64,000 nt of DNA from the NCBI RefSeq assembly GCF_019578655.1, contig NC_063264.1, positions 10,705,213-10,769,212 on the forward strand, read 5' to 3'. Shown here piece after piece: positions 11,156 to 21,953 of the stretch. This stretch comes from Ricinus communis. Its lineage: Eukaryota; Streptophyta; Magnoliopsida; Malpighiales; Euphorbiaceae. Both the position numbers and the translations under genes were made by a program. The notes under the pieces are model-generated. The model made no database searches, was not told where the DNA came from, and saw only the letters and a program-made list of their open reading frames with translations. Positions within the stretch are counted from its first letter, which is position 1; every line of letters starts with the position of its first letter.

Positions 11156-11632
11156 CTAGATTAAGAATTAACAACTTTTAATAGTAGTGGATTAATCTTA
11201 AGGCTAACCTAAAATCAATCGTTAGGAAGAGATTCTTTCGTTTAGGTTCTTAGGCTTAGGAATTCGGTGTTCTTGAGAGGGAACTAGAATTCAATTTAGA
11301 ATCTGCTCACAAGTAATCACAATTGGTAATCAATCTAATTTCTACCTTTGCTAAAATCCAACTAGCATAGGTCCGCCTTGGGTTTGCTTTCTTTCTTTGA
11401 TTGTTTCACTAAACCTTTGCAGATTGCTTGGCATTTAGCTAATCATTGAGCTTGCACCTAGTCATAGATTACTAACTTCCTTACGATTATTTAAGGTTAG
11501 ATAACATAAGACGCTGGAGTAGTTATAGGCTCACCCTCTCCCGAGAATACAACCTTGATACTCGCCATTAGTGCTAGTCTCCATCGATAGGTTCACTGCC
11601 TTAGATTTTAGCTGCATAAATAGCTCATCAGG
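11156..11632 (+). mobile_element. LTR fragment of the Athila-like B/E group, 3' part only
   Basis: Carries the block conserved among LTRs A, B, D and E: GATTAAGAATTAACAA, AATCAATCGTTAGGAAGAGA, TTAGGAATTCGG, CTTGATACTCGCC and CGATAGGTTCACTGCCTTAG, ending TCATCA at 11632. The 5' part with promoter is missing. No primer-binding site follows; the next base starts minus-strand gypsy pol. Closest by eye to LTR E1. Confidence 0.7.
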
Positions 11633-12100
11633 CATGCAAAATATGATTCATTAATCTCATAAAAGTGCTTGGTGCGTTAGTTAAGCGAAGTGGCATTACT
11701 AACCACTCATATAAACCTTGTTTCGTTTTGAAAGTGGTTTTCCATTCATCCGCTCATGCATTCTAATTTGATGATAACTAGATTTAATATCAAATTTAGA
11801 AAACACACAAGAACCATGTAACTCATCCAACATATCATCTAGCCTAGGTTTAGGATGGCGGTACTTTACTGTTATTTTGTTGGTAGTATGATAATCAACA
11901 CACATCCTCTATGTTCCATCTTTCTTAGGCACTAGAATCACGGGAACCGCACATGGACTCATGCTTTTTCTCACATACCTCTTATCCATAAACTCACTCA
12001 CTTGCATTTGGATTTCTTTTGTCTCCCTGGGGTTGCATCTATAGGCTGGCCTATTCGGAATCCTTGCACCCCGAATGAGTGGTAATCCTTTAGGCACATC
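11633..12100 (-). pseudogene. pol: G2 reverse transcriptase, N-terminal part
   Basis: Minus-strand translation shows GLPLIRGARIPNRPAYRCN, KSMSPCAVPVILVPKKDGT, then [40 protein letters not shown] and [13 protein letters not shown] before it is cut at about 11640 by an LTR fragment. The palm with the catalytic YFDD box is absent. A stop separates the two open stretches (11699-11905 and 11909-12097). Same clade as G1 and G4. Confidence 0.8.
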
Positions 12101-12831
12101 TACGGGAAAAAGGTCTCCACATTCCTATAAAAGCTCAAAAACAATACTAAGAAATAGCCTTATACATGAGTATAAGCACTTGTTGTCTTAAGGTTAGTGT
12201 TTTCCTCACATCACTTTACTTTGCATATATACTCATTTTTCTTTCACTCTTTTCTTCCTTGTTCTCTCTCACCGGGTGTTTTCTTTTACACACACTTTTT
12301 TTCCATTCAACTCACCTTTTTTTATTTTGTCTCTCTCTTGCCCCCTACCCAAAGTTTATGCATTTGAAGATTTAAGCTCCTCATATTGTTGTTTTATCCT
12401 CATTTGGTCATCATAAATGGTCTTAGGAGGTAATGGTCCAAGATTGAACTTTTGTCCATCCATAGTCAAAGAGTACCTATTCTTGAAACCATCATATAAA
12501 ACATGCCTATCATATTGCCAAGGTCTTGCCAACAAAACGGGACGGGCATACATGGGAACCACATCACATAATACCTCATCCTTATATCTACCAATTGAAA
12601 AGGAAATCAATACTTGCTTATTAACCTTCATAACTCCACTATTATTCAACCATTAGAATTTGTAAGGCTTTGGATGCTTAATAGTAGGTGAATTCAATTT
12701 TTCAACAAGTAAAGTACTAGCCACGTTATTACAACTACCACTATTCACTATCATGTTACACTACTTATTAGCAATCAAACAATGAGTATGAAATAAATTT
12801 TCACATTGCTCCCCATGTTCATAATTTTTAA
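12101..12831 (-). pseudogene. pol: G2 protease and linker
   Basis: On the minus strand a retropepsin-like segment begins at about 12760 with IVNSGSCNN, where relatives have I-[ID]-D-x-G-S. The catalytic aspartate reads N (near 12744), one G-to-A change away. It continues ISFSIGRYKDEVLCDVVPM and DGQKFNLGPLPPKT into a degraded linker at 12101-12355. That linker corresponds to the lysine/glutamate-rich linkers of G1 and G4. Confidence 0.75.
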
Positions 12832-13575
12832 CTTAGAAACTAAATGTGCATCGTACCACTAAGACATCCCATTTAGCATATTCAACATCACTAACATCCT
12901 CTAAAGGTGGCATTTCATCCTCACTTTCACTTTCACTTTCGACTACCCAATCTCTTATAATCATAACTCTTTTATTAAGGCAATCATGTGCATAATGTCC
13001 AAGTTTTAAGCACTTGAAACATTTTATCCCTCTAGTTTGATTCTCACCTTTACCCTTGTTGCCCATATCTACTTTAGCTTTAGAATTATCAATTTTAGGC
13101 TTAACAGTAGGTTTATCAAGCTTTTTACTCTAATTCGATTTCCAAGAAGAAGAAGTGGAACTCGAATAAGGTTTAGAATCGTACTTACTTGTACTCTTGC
13201 ATTTGTGTTGCCTCTCAATCTTCATGGCCACATTCACTATGTCCTTAATCTATACATAAGGTTACAACTTCACTAGGTCGGTTATATTCTTGTTTAATCC
13301 ATTCAAGAACCTTGCCATGCTAGCTTCTCTATCCTCCATATTAGCCCTTATCATGGCTTCTTCCATCTCTTTTTGATACTCCTTTACACTATTGGAACCT
13401 TGTGTCAAGGTTTATAGTTTTTGATGCAGCTCCTTATAATAGTGACTAGGGACAAATTGCTTCTTCATGATGCATTTCACTCTCTACTCATGTATCAATG
13501 GGTCTAGCACCAATCCTCATCCTTCCCCTATACAATTGATCCCACCAAACAAGTGCATAATCATAAAACTCCATA
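12832..13575 (-). pseudogene. gag: G2 gag with zinc knuckle
   Basis: Starts abruptly at VKLIIMEFYDYALVWWDQL (about 13575), the middle of a gypsy capsid domain, and runs through several stops to the knuckle CFKCLKLGHYAHDC (CX2CX4HX4C, about 12980-13022) and the acidic SESESEDEMPPLEDV. The N-terminal capsid is lost because integrase sequence lies directly upstream on the same strand. This is not a functional order and reflects a deletion or recombination joining two elements. Confidence 0.8.
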
Positions 13576-14177
13576 ATAATAAGTTTTACCTTCTTTTCTT
13601 CAGTTTATGACAAGCAATAAAATATGCCATCTTAGAAAAGTGCTCTACAAACCATAAAAATAAAATCATGTCCACATTTTGACCTAGGTAAACCCAAACT
13701 AAAATCCATAGAAATATCAATCTAACGCATACTAGGTACAAGTAGTGACATATATAATCCATGAGGCTTAGATTTAGACTTAGCTTGTCCACAAACAATG
13801 CATTTATTACTAATTCCTTGTAGATCTATATGCATGTTTGGCCAAATGAAAGTGATCATCTAAAACATGTAAAGTCTTAGCAACTCCAAAATGCCCCATA
13901 AGACCACCCTCATGTGCTTCCCTTACCAAAAGTTCACATAAGCTACTCTTAGGTACATATAATTTATTATCCTTAAATAAGAATCCCTATTGCTATAGTA
14001 CTTTTCACACCCAACCTTTTCATATGCATGATAAAACTTGCTAAAATCATGGTCATCGATATATAAATCTTTAATATACTCAAAACTAAACAATTTAGCA
14101 TCAAGATTGCTAAGAAGCACATACCTTCAAGACAATGCATCAGCAACTATATTTTTCTTGTCTTGTTTATAAAAGGC
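13576..14177 (-). pseudogene. pol: G2 upstream integrase and RNase H end
   Basis: Minus-strand order: KQDKKNIVADALS (end of RNase H, about 14150-14170), YVLLSNLDAKLFSFEYIKDL, an integrase zinc-binding segment with [12 protein letters not shown], and the core start ISMDFSLGLPRS followed by VEHFSKMAYFIACHK. It stops at about 13576 and is followed by gag. The right end at about 14177 is cut by the copia LTR, so the copia element probably inserted into this gypsy. Confidence 0.75.
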
Positions 14178-14385
14178 TGCCAGAATTGTTGAATGAATCA
14201 CTCTATTTTTCATTTAGACTGATAGAATATATACACAACTAGAGTGCTGTAGCAACAACTAACTAACAGCTGCCAAGTTTGAACAATTCAAAATGATTTG
14301 AATGAAACTTAAGGAGTAGTTACAACAGAAAATTAAGGATAAGGAATCAAATTTGAAATATACAATGAATATTCACAAACAGACA
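14178..14385 (-). mobile_element. Short LTR at the 3' end of the copia element
   Basis: On the minus strand TGTCTGTTTGTGAAT follows the purine tract CTTGAGGGGCCA, as expected for a 3' LTR, and sequence continues to about 14178 (CTGGCA) where gypsy G2 resumes. That gives an LTR of roughly 208 bp. The outer end is inferred from the change to gypsy sequence; the matching 5' LTR is not in the window. Confidence 0.5.
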
Positions 14386-14712
14386 TGGCCCCTCAAGATG
14401 GAGATCTGTCCAAGATTCCAATCTCGTCTCGTAGAAGAAATCTGGTTCTTGTCAACAGTTTGGTTAGAGTAACAACTACTTGATCAATTGTGGAGACATG
14501 TGAAACACAAATGTACCATTCTGAACTTGATCTCACACAAAATGAAAGTCAACGGCCAAATGCTTCATTCTTTAATGAAAAACTGGATTAGAACATAGTT
14601 GGTTGGCACCTAAATTGTCACAATATATAACTAGAGCAGAATTGATTTTCCGGCCAAGATCACGTAAAAGAGAAGTGATCCAATTGATTTCTGCAACAGT
14701 ATTTGCAACTGA
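14386..14712 (-). pseudogene. pol: Copia RNase H, C-terminal part
   Basis: Minus strand reads SVANTVAEINWITSLLRDLG, VIYCDNLGAN, FHERMKHLAVDFHFVRDQ, the classic C-terminal RNase H of a Ty1/copia polyprotein. The preceding part lies at 35424-37749, in the same orientation. The two parts are separated by element A and everything nested in it. About 25 residues between them are missing, so the left junction has lost some DNA. Confidence 0.85.
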
Positions 14713-15785
14713 CCTAACACGCCCATCAACACCAGGCCGTGTTCCCAACACGGGCATCAACACGGCCATGTTCGCAGCAGCAGGAGGAATTAATTAAAAG
14801 AAAGAAAAGAGGAAAACAACGGGAATATAATGAGGAGAACGTCCCAAATCCTAATTTTTCTCTCTCTAAAGGTTATCTGAGCTAAAACTAAGAAAAAAGA
14901 GACTTGGATCAAGGTTTCAATTGGATTCTCTTTGAAGATTGAAGATTGGGCGAGGTTCATTGATTGGCTTCAATTCGAGCAAGAGGAACAAGAATTGATT
15001 CAAGATTGGGCAAGATGAATTGGGGCTGTTTACTCTCATCCAAGGGTGTAATCTGGTTTCTCTACCTTGTTGTAATTGAATTCTTGTGGGTTTTGATAAT
15101 AAACATGATTAGCTAAACTTGTTAACCCATTGGGGTTCTTTATCTATGGATTTTTGTACTTAACTTTTGAATTGAATGTATTGATTCTTAATATTGGTTT
15201 ATTCTTCATATTGTGTTGAATGATTTTTGAAATTTGAATGTTCTTGAGAAAGATGTTTAGGTTTGAATTGTCCCTTGCAACCTAGAATTGAATTCGCTTA
15301 AATATAAGGTGTTCATTCTACTGGATTGAGAATTAATAACTCTCAATAGTGTTAAATGGTATATAATGCTAATTTGGATAATTAGAGTTAGGAAGAGATT
15401 TCAACCTAATTAATCTAAGTTAAGATGTTAGTGTCTTTGAGAAAGGCATTAATTGCATAGAGATTTCCCTACGAAAATTGAATTCAATCAATCAATTCCA
15501 TCTTTAGTTTCCATTCCCTAGAGATAAGAATTCCTAAGGGGTTATTGCTTTACTTGAATTAATCCTTCCCTAGTAGCCGTAGTTAGACAACAATTAGAGT
15601 AGCTATTACTTAATTTAGTAATTATTCATCAACGCCATCTTTTAGATTAGATAACAGAGAAGATTGAGTAGGTTTAGGTTCACACATTCTTTGGGGAATA
15701 CGACACTTGGTACTCACCGTTACCTATACTCCACCGATAGGTACACTACCTTAGGTCGTAGTCTTACTTGACTTAGCAACCATCA
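14713..15785 (+). mobile_element. 5' LTR of Athila-like element A, 5' truncated
   Basis: Matches the 3' LTR (24519-24903 plus 34349-35423) from CCTAACACGCCCATCAACAC onward and ends ACTTAGCAACCATCA, followed by a tRNA-Asp primer-binding site. Roughly the first 355 bp are missing at the junction with copia. Conserved blocks include CATGATTAGCTAAACTTGTT, AATTAGAGTTAGGAAGAGAT and CCGATAGGTACACT. Several ACACGGCC-type motifs lie near the truncated end. Confidence 0.85.
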
Positions 15786-15791
15786 AGCTTT

Positions 15792-15809
15792 TGGCGCTGT
15801 TGCCGGGGA
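15792..15809 (+). promoter_or_regulatory. Primer-binding site for tRNA-Asp (element A)
   Basis: TGGCGCTGTTGCCGGGGA is complementary to the 3' end of plant tRNA-Asp with one mismatch (the perfect form is TGGCGCCGTTGCCGGGGA). It lies six bases after the LTR. tRNA-Asp priming is typical of Athila-like gypsy elements. Confidence 0.85.
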
Positions 15810-15949
15810 ACGGTTTTCTATGAACTAAATTGAAATTTTGATATTTGTTAGTCTAGTCATTTCTTTTTTTATTTATAGTTTGTTTTCTATGTATAGATTT
15901 TGTTCTTATTTTGTTTGTTGGTGTTGTTGTTCTTTGTTGTGCTCAGGTA

Positions 15950-17400
15950 GTTTATAACAAGGAGCTCTAATTCTGATCTTATAGAGCCTTTACCTGAACC
16001 CGAGCGCTCTCTTAGATTGCTAAGGAGGCGTTTGCAGACAGTAGAGGATGAGATTGGAGCAGAGATTCTTGTTCTTGGAACTAGTGAGATGGAGAACCAC
16101 AATGCAAATGGAGGTGATGGTGATAGGACCATGTATGAGTTTGCTAGGCCTTCTCTAGCAGGGACGCAAACTGGGATAGTGAGGCCTCCCGTGGCGGCCA
16201 ATAATTTTGAAATAAAGCCAAACGTGATCCAATTGATCCAGAATATGGTGCAATTTTGAGGATTGGCGAGCGAAAATCCGAACGAGCATATCGCCAACTT
16301 CTTGGAGATATGTGATACCTATAAGATTAATGGAACAACCGATGATGCCATACGATTAAGGCTGTTTCCTTTTTCTTTGACGGATAGAGCGAAAAGATGG
16401 CTGCAGTCCTTGCCACAGAAAATGATCACTACTTAGACTTCTTTGGCTGAACATTTTTTGAATAAGTATTTTCCTCCTGCTAAGACTGCTCAAATGCGAA
16501 ATAACATATCTTCTTTTGTGCAGGGTGAAGGAGAATCGATGTACGAAGCCTGGGAGTGCTTCAAGGACTTGTTAAGGTGTTGCCCACACCATGGTCTTCC
16601 TCTCTGGATGCAAGTGCAGACATTCTATAGTGGCATGAATACGGCCACTAAACAAATGGTAGATGCAGCTGCAGGGGGAGCTATCAATAGCAAAATACCT
16701 GAGAAAGCCTAGGATTTGATAGAAGAGATGGCCACCAACACTTATCAGTGGCAAACCCTACGGGCTAGAGGTCCAAAGCCTGCTGTATATCGGGTTAAGG
16801 CAGATCCTACAGCAGCCTTGGCGGCACAAGTAAAGCTACTCTCTAAAAAAATAGAACAACTTCAGATGCCGGTCCAAGCAGCTCAGCCCGGATGTGAATT
16901 CTGTTGTGGATCGCATTACAGTGCCAATTGTAATGTGGGAGGTATGTTTGCATCTTCTATGCGTACTAATGTTTCTAACATTGAGCATGTTGATTATGTA
17001 GGTAAGCAATAGAATGATCCCTACAACAGTATATACAACCCAGGGTGGAGGAATCATCCTAATTTTGGATGGAGGAATTCCAATAACCAAGGTCCACTAG
17101 GATATCAGAGGTTGCATCAGCAACAACCTGGGCATTATGTTCCCCATGAACCAGGAGGTAGTCAAGAGAAGAAGCCTAGCTTGGAAGAGTTGATGACGAA
17201 GTTCATTGCAACTTTAGAGAACATATTTCAATAAACGGACACTGCCATTCGGCATCAACAAGCTTCAATTCAGAACTTGGAAACTCAAATTGGGCAGTTG
17301 TCTAGGATTATGGTTGAGAGGTAACCAGGCACACTTCCAAGTAACACAGAGTCTAATCCAAGGGAGCATACCAAAACAATTAATTTGAGATCAGGTAAGG
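15950..17400 (+). pseudogene. gag: Element A gag
   Basis: One frame from 16017 onward encodes an Athila-type Gag. It has NFEIKPNVIQLIQNMVQF, NEHIANFLEICDTYKI, RLRLFPFSLTDRAKRWLQSL, LAEHFLNKYFPPAKTAQMR, then a CX2CX3HX4C knuckle (CEFCCGSHYSANC, about 16897-16935) and QASIQNLETQIGQLSRIM with PGTLPSNTE and LRSGKE. Stops interrupt this single frame, including TAG at 16434 (a W position), TAA at 17232 and TAA at 17322 (both Q positions). Apart from stops the frame is well kept. Confidence 0.85.
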
Positions 17401-18350
17401 AACTTCCTAGTCCATCTATGCCTTTTACTAATGATAATTTTGATGTGCAGGTGGATGAGTCGGAAAAGGAAGACAAGCCTGAGGAGAAAGGAAAGGAAGC
17501 AGTTGAAGAGAAGGAGGATTCGAAGAAGATCCCCTCGATGCCATACCAAATCCCATTCCATATCCTGCAAGACTCAAGCAGGATAAAGTTGATTAGCAAT
17601 TCAGTAAATTTTTAGATCTTTTTAAATAATTGCGGATTAACTTGCCTTTTATTGAAGCTATTTCACAGATGCCAAAGTATGTGAAGTTTTTAAAGGAGAT
17701 TCTAAGCAATAAGAGGAAGTTAGAGGATTTGGGATTGGTGACCTTGAATGCAGAATGCTCAGTAGTGTTTCAGAGCAAGATTCTAGTCAAACGACGTGAC
17801 CTAGGGAGTTTTACTATACCTTGTTTGATTGGGGATAAATTGAAATTGCTAGCATTAGCTGATTTGGGAGCTAGCATCAATTTGATGCCTAGCTCATTGT
17901 TTGAGGAGTTAGGACTAAGCATATCTAAGCTAACTCCTACTAGGATGAGTATACAACTAGCAGACAGAACTGTTAAATACCTGAAAGGGATTATAGAGGA
18001 TGTGCTAGTTAAAGTTGAAAAATGATGGATGGTGAGAGTGATGTTCCATTGATCCTAGGTAGACCATTTTTAGCTACATCTAGAGCTTTGATAGATGTTA
18101 GTAGTGGAAAGCTGGAACTTAGGGTAGATGATGAGAGCATTACATTTAATTTGACTAAATCCTTGAGACACCCATATGAGCGCGATGACACTGCATCTTC
18201 GATAGATGATATTGTGGAGCCTCAATTGCAGGAAATGTTGATTGATGATCCTTTGCAAGTGGCAATGCAAGAAAATGAGGATAATTTGTCCAATGAACAA
18301 GTGTTGGAGCAGCTAGAGCACTTATTAGCTGTTGATTTTTATTAATGAAA
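17401..18350 (+). pseudogene. pol: Element A protease region
   Basis: After an acidic lysine/glutamate linker comes an Athila-type protease segment: MPKYVKFLKEILSNKRKLED, GSFTIPCLIGDK, LADLGASINLMPSSLFEELG (catalytic D-L-G-A), SIQLADRTVKYLKG and, in another frame, VPLILGRPFLATSRALIDV. Frameshifts lie near 17615-17630 and 18020. The tail includes LSNEQVLEQLEHLL, which recurs in element D. A homologous minus-strand fragment lies at 57389-57763. Confidence 0.85.
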
Positions 18351-18816
18351 AGACTGATGGTTTTGTTGATCTTGACAGGTTAGGAGTAAAGAAGTTGAAG
18401 CCTTCTTGGGGGAGCCACCCGTGCTTGAGTTGAAAGAATTGCCAGCGCACTTAATGTATGCCTACTTAGATGAAGCAAAGCGCTTACCGGTCATTATTTC
18501 CGCTCATCTCACACCTGAGAGGGAGATGGTGTTGTGTATTTTGAGAAGGTATGCAAAGGCATTTGCATATAAGATGGCTGACATACTAGGGATAAACCCG
18601 AGTTACTACCTTCATAAGATTTTTATGGAGGATGAGTTCAAACCAGTGGTGCAACCACAAAGGCGGTTGAACCGTCATATGAAGGAGGTGGTTAAAAAGG
18701 AGGTAATTAAACTTCTTAATGCAGGTTTAATTTACCCTATTTCTGACAGCTTGGGTGAGTCCTATGCAGGTGGTTCCCAAAGAAAGGGGGCATGACGGTG
18801 GTGAAAAGCGAAAAGG
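18351..18816 (+). pseudogene. pol: Element A reverse transcriptase, N-terminal stub
   Basis: LPAHLMYAYLDEAKRLPVII, MADILGINPSYYLHKIFM and EEVV-type LNRHMKEVVKKEVIKLLNAG with IYPISDS introduce an Athila RT. After a frameshift it continues VVPKKGGMTVVKSEKEEL and stops at about 18816, before the first RT core motif. The rest of RT, RNase H and integrase is missing. The next base starts the 3' tail of a family-B element. Confidence 0.85.
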
Positions 18817-20260
18817 AGGAGCTAGGACACTGTGTTTTTATGCACTTGAGTATGCTATTTTTGAGCTGATTGATGACTTGATTTATAGAATTGTAGTTAC
18901 TTTCCTTTGCTATTCATTGTCTTTAGAAAACAATTTATGGTGTTTTACACATCAACCCTGCCGCGTTAAACCGGTGTTATTTAATTGTTTTTTCGAATTG
19001 TCGAATTTTAACTTAGAATGTTGATAATATCATATGCATGTGTTTCTTAAGTAATGATTCAATTAATGATGTTGCGAACCAACTGCACCTAATACCACAC
19101 CTGAAAGTGAGATTTTGAGCCAGTTGAGCATTCATTATACTTATGCTCTTTATATTTTTTGTTTGAGTGTGCATTTTACTTAACTTTGCTTCTAGAACTT
19201 GCTTTGTAATGCGTGTTGAAGTTACATGAATATTGTGAATACCATGAGATGATTTGGGCGATTTAGGATTCACCACATTTGACCAAAAGCCTATCACCTT
19301 TTGTTTCCATTAGTTAGCCAGTTTTTGAGCCTTAACCTTTTCTTCATAATCTACACCTATACACTTCAATTATACCATTCTTTACATTTATCTTTCCTTT
19401 ACCCTTATGCTGGAATTTCTTTCTGTGATTTATTCAACTTTATGTGGGATTAAAATGCTAGTTGCTATGTTGGTAAATTCACTAAATCTTTTTGACATTT
19501 TAAATGCTCCCTTTGATCCAATTTGTATTTGTTATTCTTTATGTTTATTCGAGTTGTATGCAGCGGTCGTTAATAAGCTGCTAGTTCATTATTATAAAAA
19601 AAAAACAAAAAAAAAAAGAGAAAAAAAAAGAAGAAGAAAAAAAAAGAGAGAATATATAATAAACAAATCTCTTTAATTATTTATCTTTTTATTGGATTTA
19701 GAGCATTTGCGAGCGTTATTCTATGAAGTAGGGATTTTAGTGAATGATTCTTTTTGTGATCTTAGGCATTTAATCCTTTGAGAATATACTATTGTTTATC
19801 GCACAAATTCCAGCACTTTCACACTTCTATCCAAATCTCCGTACCTTTACCTTAGCCCCATTTCAACCTTGGTAAAGACCCTTTGATTTTGGTATTTACT
19901 TATTCACAGTTGCGAAGATATGATTTATGAGCAAGCTTATGGTGAGCGGGTCTTGGGCATTTGCTTTGAGGGATTTGTTATTCACCTAATATACACTTTG
20001 AGGGACTTGAGTGATCCCTGTGAGGCATTGGTTCATGATGTTTGTGTTGAGTTGTCATTTAAGTTATTCATGCATTAATATTATTTCCATTCTTTGTTAA
20101 TGATTTGTAATTTGATTTATGATTAAGTATCCTTTGAGATGTGTTGAATACTCTCTGTTGTGGACTAGGGGCATAAACTGAAAGGAATTGCTAACTGTAG
20201 TTTTATGAGGTGAGTTGTTAATTGCTTGAGGACAAGCAATAGCTTAAGTGTGGGGTAATT
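18817..20260 (+). mobile_element. Family-B 3' non-coding tail (fragment B1)
   Basis: Matches the minus strand of 62204-63645 nearly end to end, starting at TAGGACACTGTGTTTTTATG. It carries no recognisable coding frame. It includes a variable A/G-rich tract at 19594-19650, GCTAGTTCATTATTATA, and ends with the hairpin and polypurine tract in front of LTR B1. In Athila-like elements this is the untranslated region between the 3' ORF and the 3' LTR. The left end is a sharp junction with element A pol. Confidence 0.85.
20222..20260 (+). promoter_or_regulatory. Hairpin and polypurine tract before LTR B1
   Basis: TTGCTTGAGGACAAGCAA is a perfect 7-bp inverted repeat around AGGA (8 bp with the flanking A and T). 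After AGCTT it is followed by AAGTGTGGGGTAATT, the plus-strand primer region, directly before the LTR. The same arrangement occurs at 24481, 43648 and, inverted, 62206-62242. Confidence 0.85.
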
Positions 20261-21745
20261 TGATGAGCATAGTTTTACACATATTTGCTTGCATATTATT
20301 GCGTATGTTCTTAGCAATTATTGTGCTTTTATTCCCAGATCACTCGTGTTTTGTGTTCTTTTGCATTTCAGGAACATTTATAGGACCATCATCGGTGTTT
20401 AAGCAATTATAGATCAATACGTGCGGAAATGGACGAGAATTCATCAAGATCGGACAAGAGCCCGCAATGCATACATTGAGCACGGCCTGGACTCTGGCCG
20501 TGCTCAACCATTGGCTTTGATTCTTGAAATTGGCACTTTGAGCACGGTTTCCGTAGCCACCACGGCCTTCAGCATGGCCCGTGGTGGATAACACGGGGAG
20601 CAACACGGCCCGTGGTGGCCAACACGGGGAGAAACACAGTCGTGGTGAAACCCTACTTGGTGAGATCCACAGTTTCAGCACGGCCTTGAACACGGCCGTG
20701 CTGAGTTAAATATATAAGAAAAATGAATTTTTCTTAGAAAAGAGAGGGGGAAGAACTGACATAGAGCCCTGGCGGCTGGTTCGATTTTTGCACAGTATTG
20801 AGTGCAAGAGAGAGTTGCGGGGAGTAGGAATCCCGGAATTGCAAGGTTCTGAGTGCAAAACAGTAGTGGAAGCAATTCAAGAGGCAGTTTGGGAGATTAA
20901 TCAAAGTGTAGATCTAGATTTGGAGTTGTTCTTCCAATTCGAGAGAAAAGGGTGTACATGTTTTATTTTCATTATTCTTTCATTGTAATTGATTTCCTAG
21001 ATTGTTTTAAACATGAACATGTTTAGCTAGACTGATTTAATCCATTGGGATTTCTTTACTATGTTGGCTTGATATTATATTGTTGGATTGTTTGAGTTGG
21101 TTTTGTATTCTTCTTGTTTTTAGTATTAATAAGATTATGCATTATTCATGAGACGTTGTGAATTGTGATGTTTAGATTGCTTTATGAGATTGAGAAATCC
21201 GTTTGGCAATTGGAATTTTGAATAACAAGAACTGGCTAATAATCACTTAGAGATAAGGATAATTAACTAGCCGGATTAAGAATTAACAAAGCTTAATAGA
21301 GGCGGATTAAAGCTTAATGCTAATTTAAGAATCAATCGTTAGGAAGAGATTCCAACTTTAGGTTATTAGGTTTAGGAATTCGGTTATCTCGAGAGAGAAA
21401 CCGAATTCGGTTAAGAATTCATCCACGGGTAGCATAATTAGACTCACCGATCCTTTATCTTTTGTTCGGTTGCCAACTAGTTTAGATTCCCTTTGGGTTT
21501 GTCTTCTTGTCTTGATTATTTCATTTATCAATTACACCTGTATCTCCCTCAGAACTTAGCTTGTAGTTAATAGTTAGTTTAGAATTTATTCATTATCCAT
21601 TTTAGGTTAATATAACAAAGAACAAAGGAGTAACTCTGGGCTTTCACTTTCCCGAGGAATACGACCTTGATACTCGCCATTAGTGCTAGACTGCATCGGT
21701 AGTTTCACTGCCTTAGATTGTAGCTAACACGATTAGCACACATCA
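20261..21745 (+). mobile_element. LTR B1 (3' LTR of a family-B Athila-like fragment)
   Basis: A 1,485-bp LTR from TGATGAGCATAG to AGCACACATCA. It matches the inverted LTR B2 at 60763-62203. Two strong inverted repeats (20478-20505 and 20675-20704) precede the TATA box AAATATATAAG (20708-20718). No primer-binding site follows, so this is a 3' LTR. It lies inside element A, between its pol stub and its env-like region. Confidence 0.9.
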
Positions 21746-21953
21746 AGTCTTTGAGAATTTAGACTTGAGATGGATAAATTGAGAATTTAATTGGTTAGCG
21801 TCATGGTTGGCAGTGTTATGGATTGAATTTTCTTTGTAGGGCATTAAACGATTTAACTTTATCGAGTTCAATCGTTTGGTTTGTCCATTTTATGCCATTA
21901 TGCTGCCAGAGTTTCATTGATCCTTAGCACTAAAAATATCTTTTTCAAGTACC
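21746..21953 (+). other. Element A spacer between the B1 insertion and the 3' ORF
   Basis: A short stretch with no recognised coding motif, where element A resumes after LTR B1. It would correspond to the pol to 3'-ORF spacer of an Athila-like element. Confidence 0.5.

Noticed and set aside
15792..15809. tRNA-Asp-like sequence as a tRNA gene
   Set aside because: Only the 18 bases complementary to the tRNA 3' end are present, next to an LTR end; it is a primer-binding site.
19594..19650. A-rich tract as the poly(A) tail of a LINE, SINE or processed pseudogene
   Set aside because: The same place in the inverted family-B copy (62806-62870) also has a variable homopurine tract, so it is an internal microsatellite of the element.
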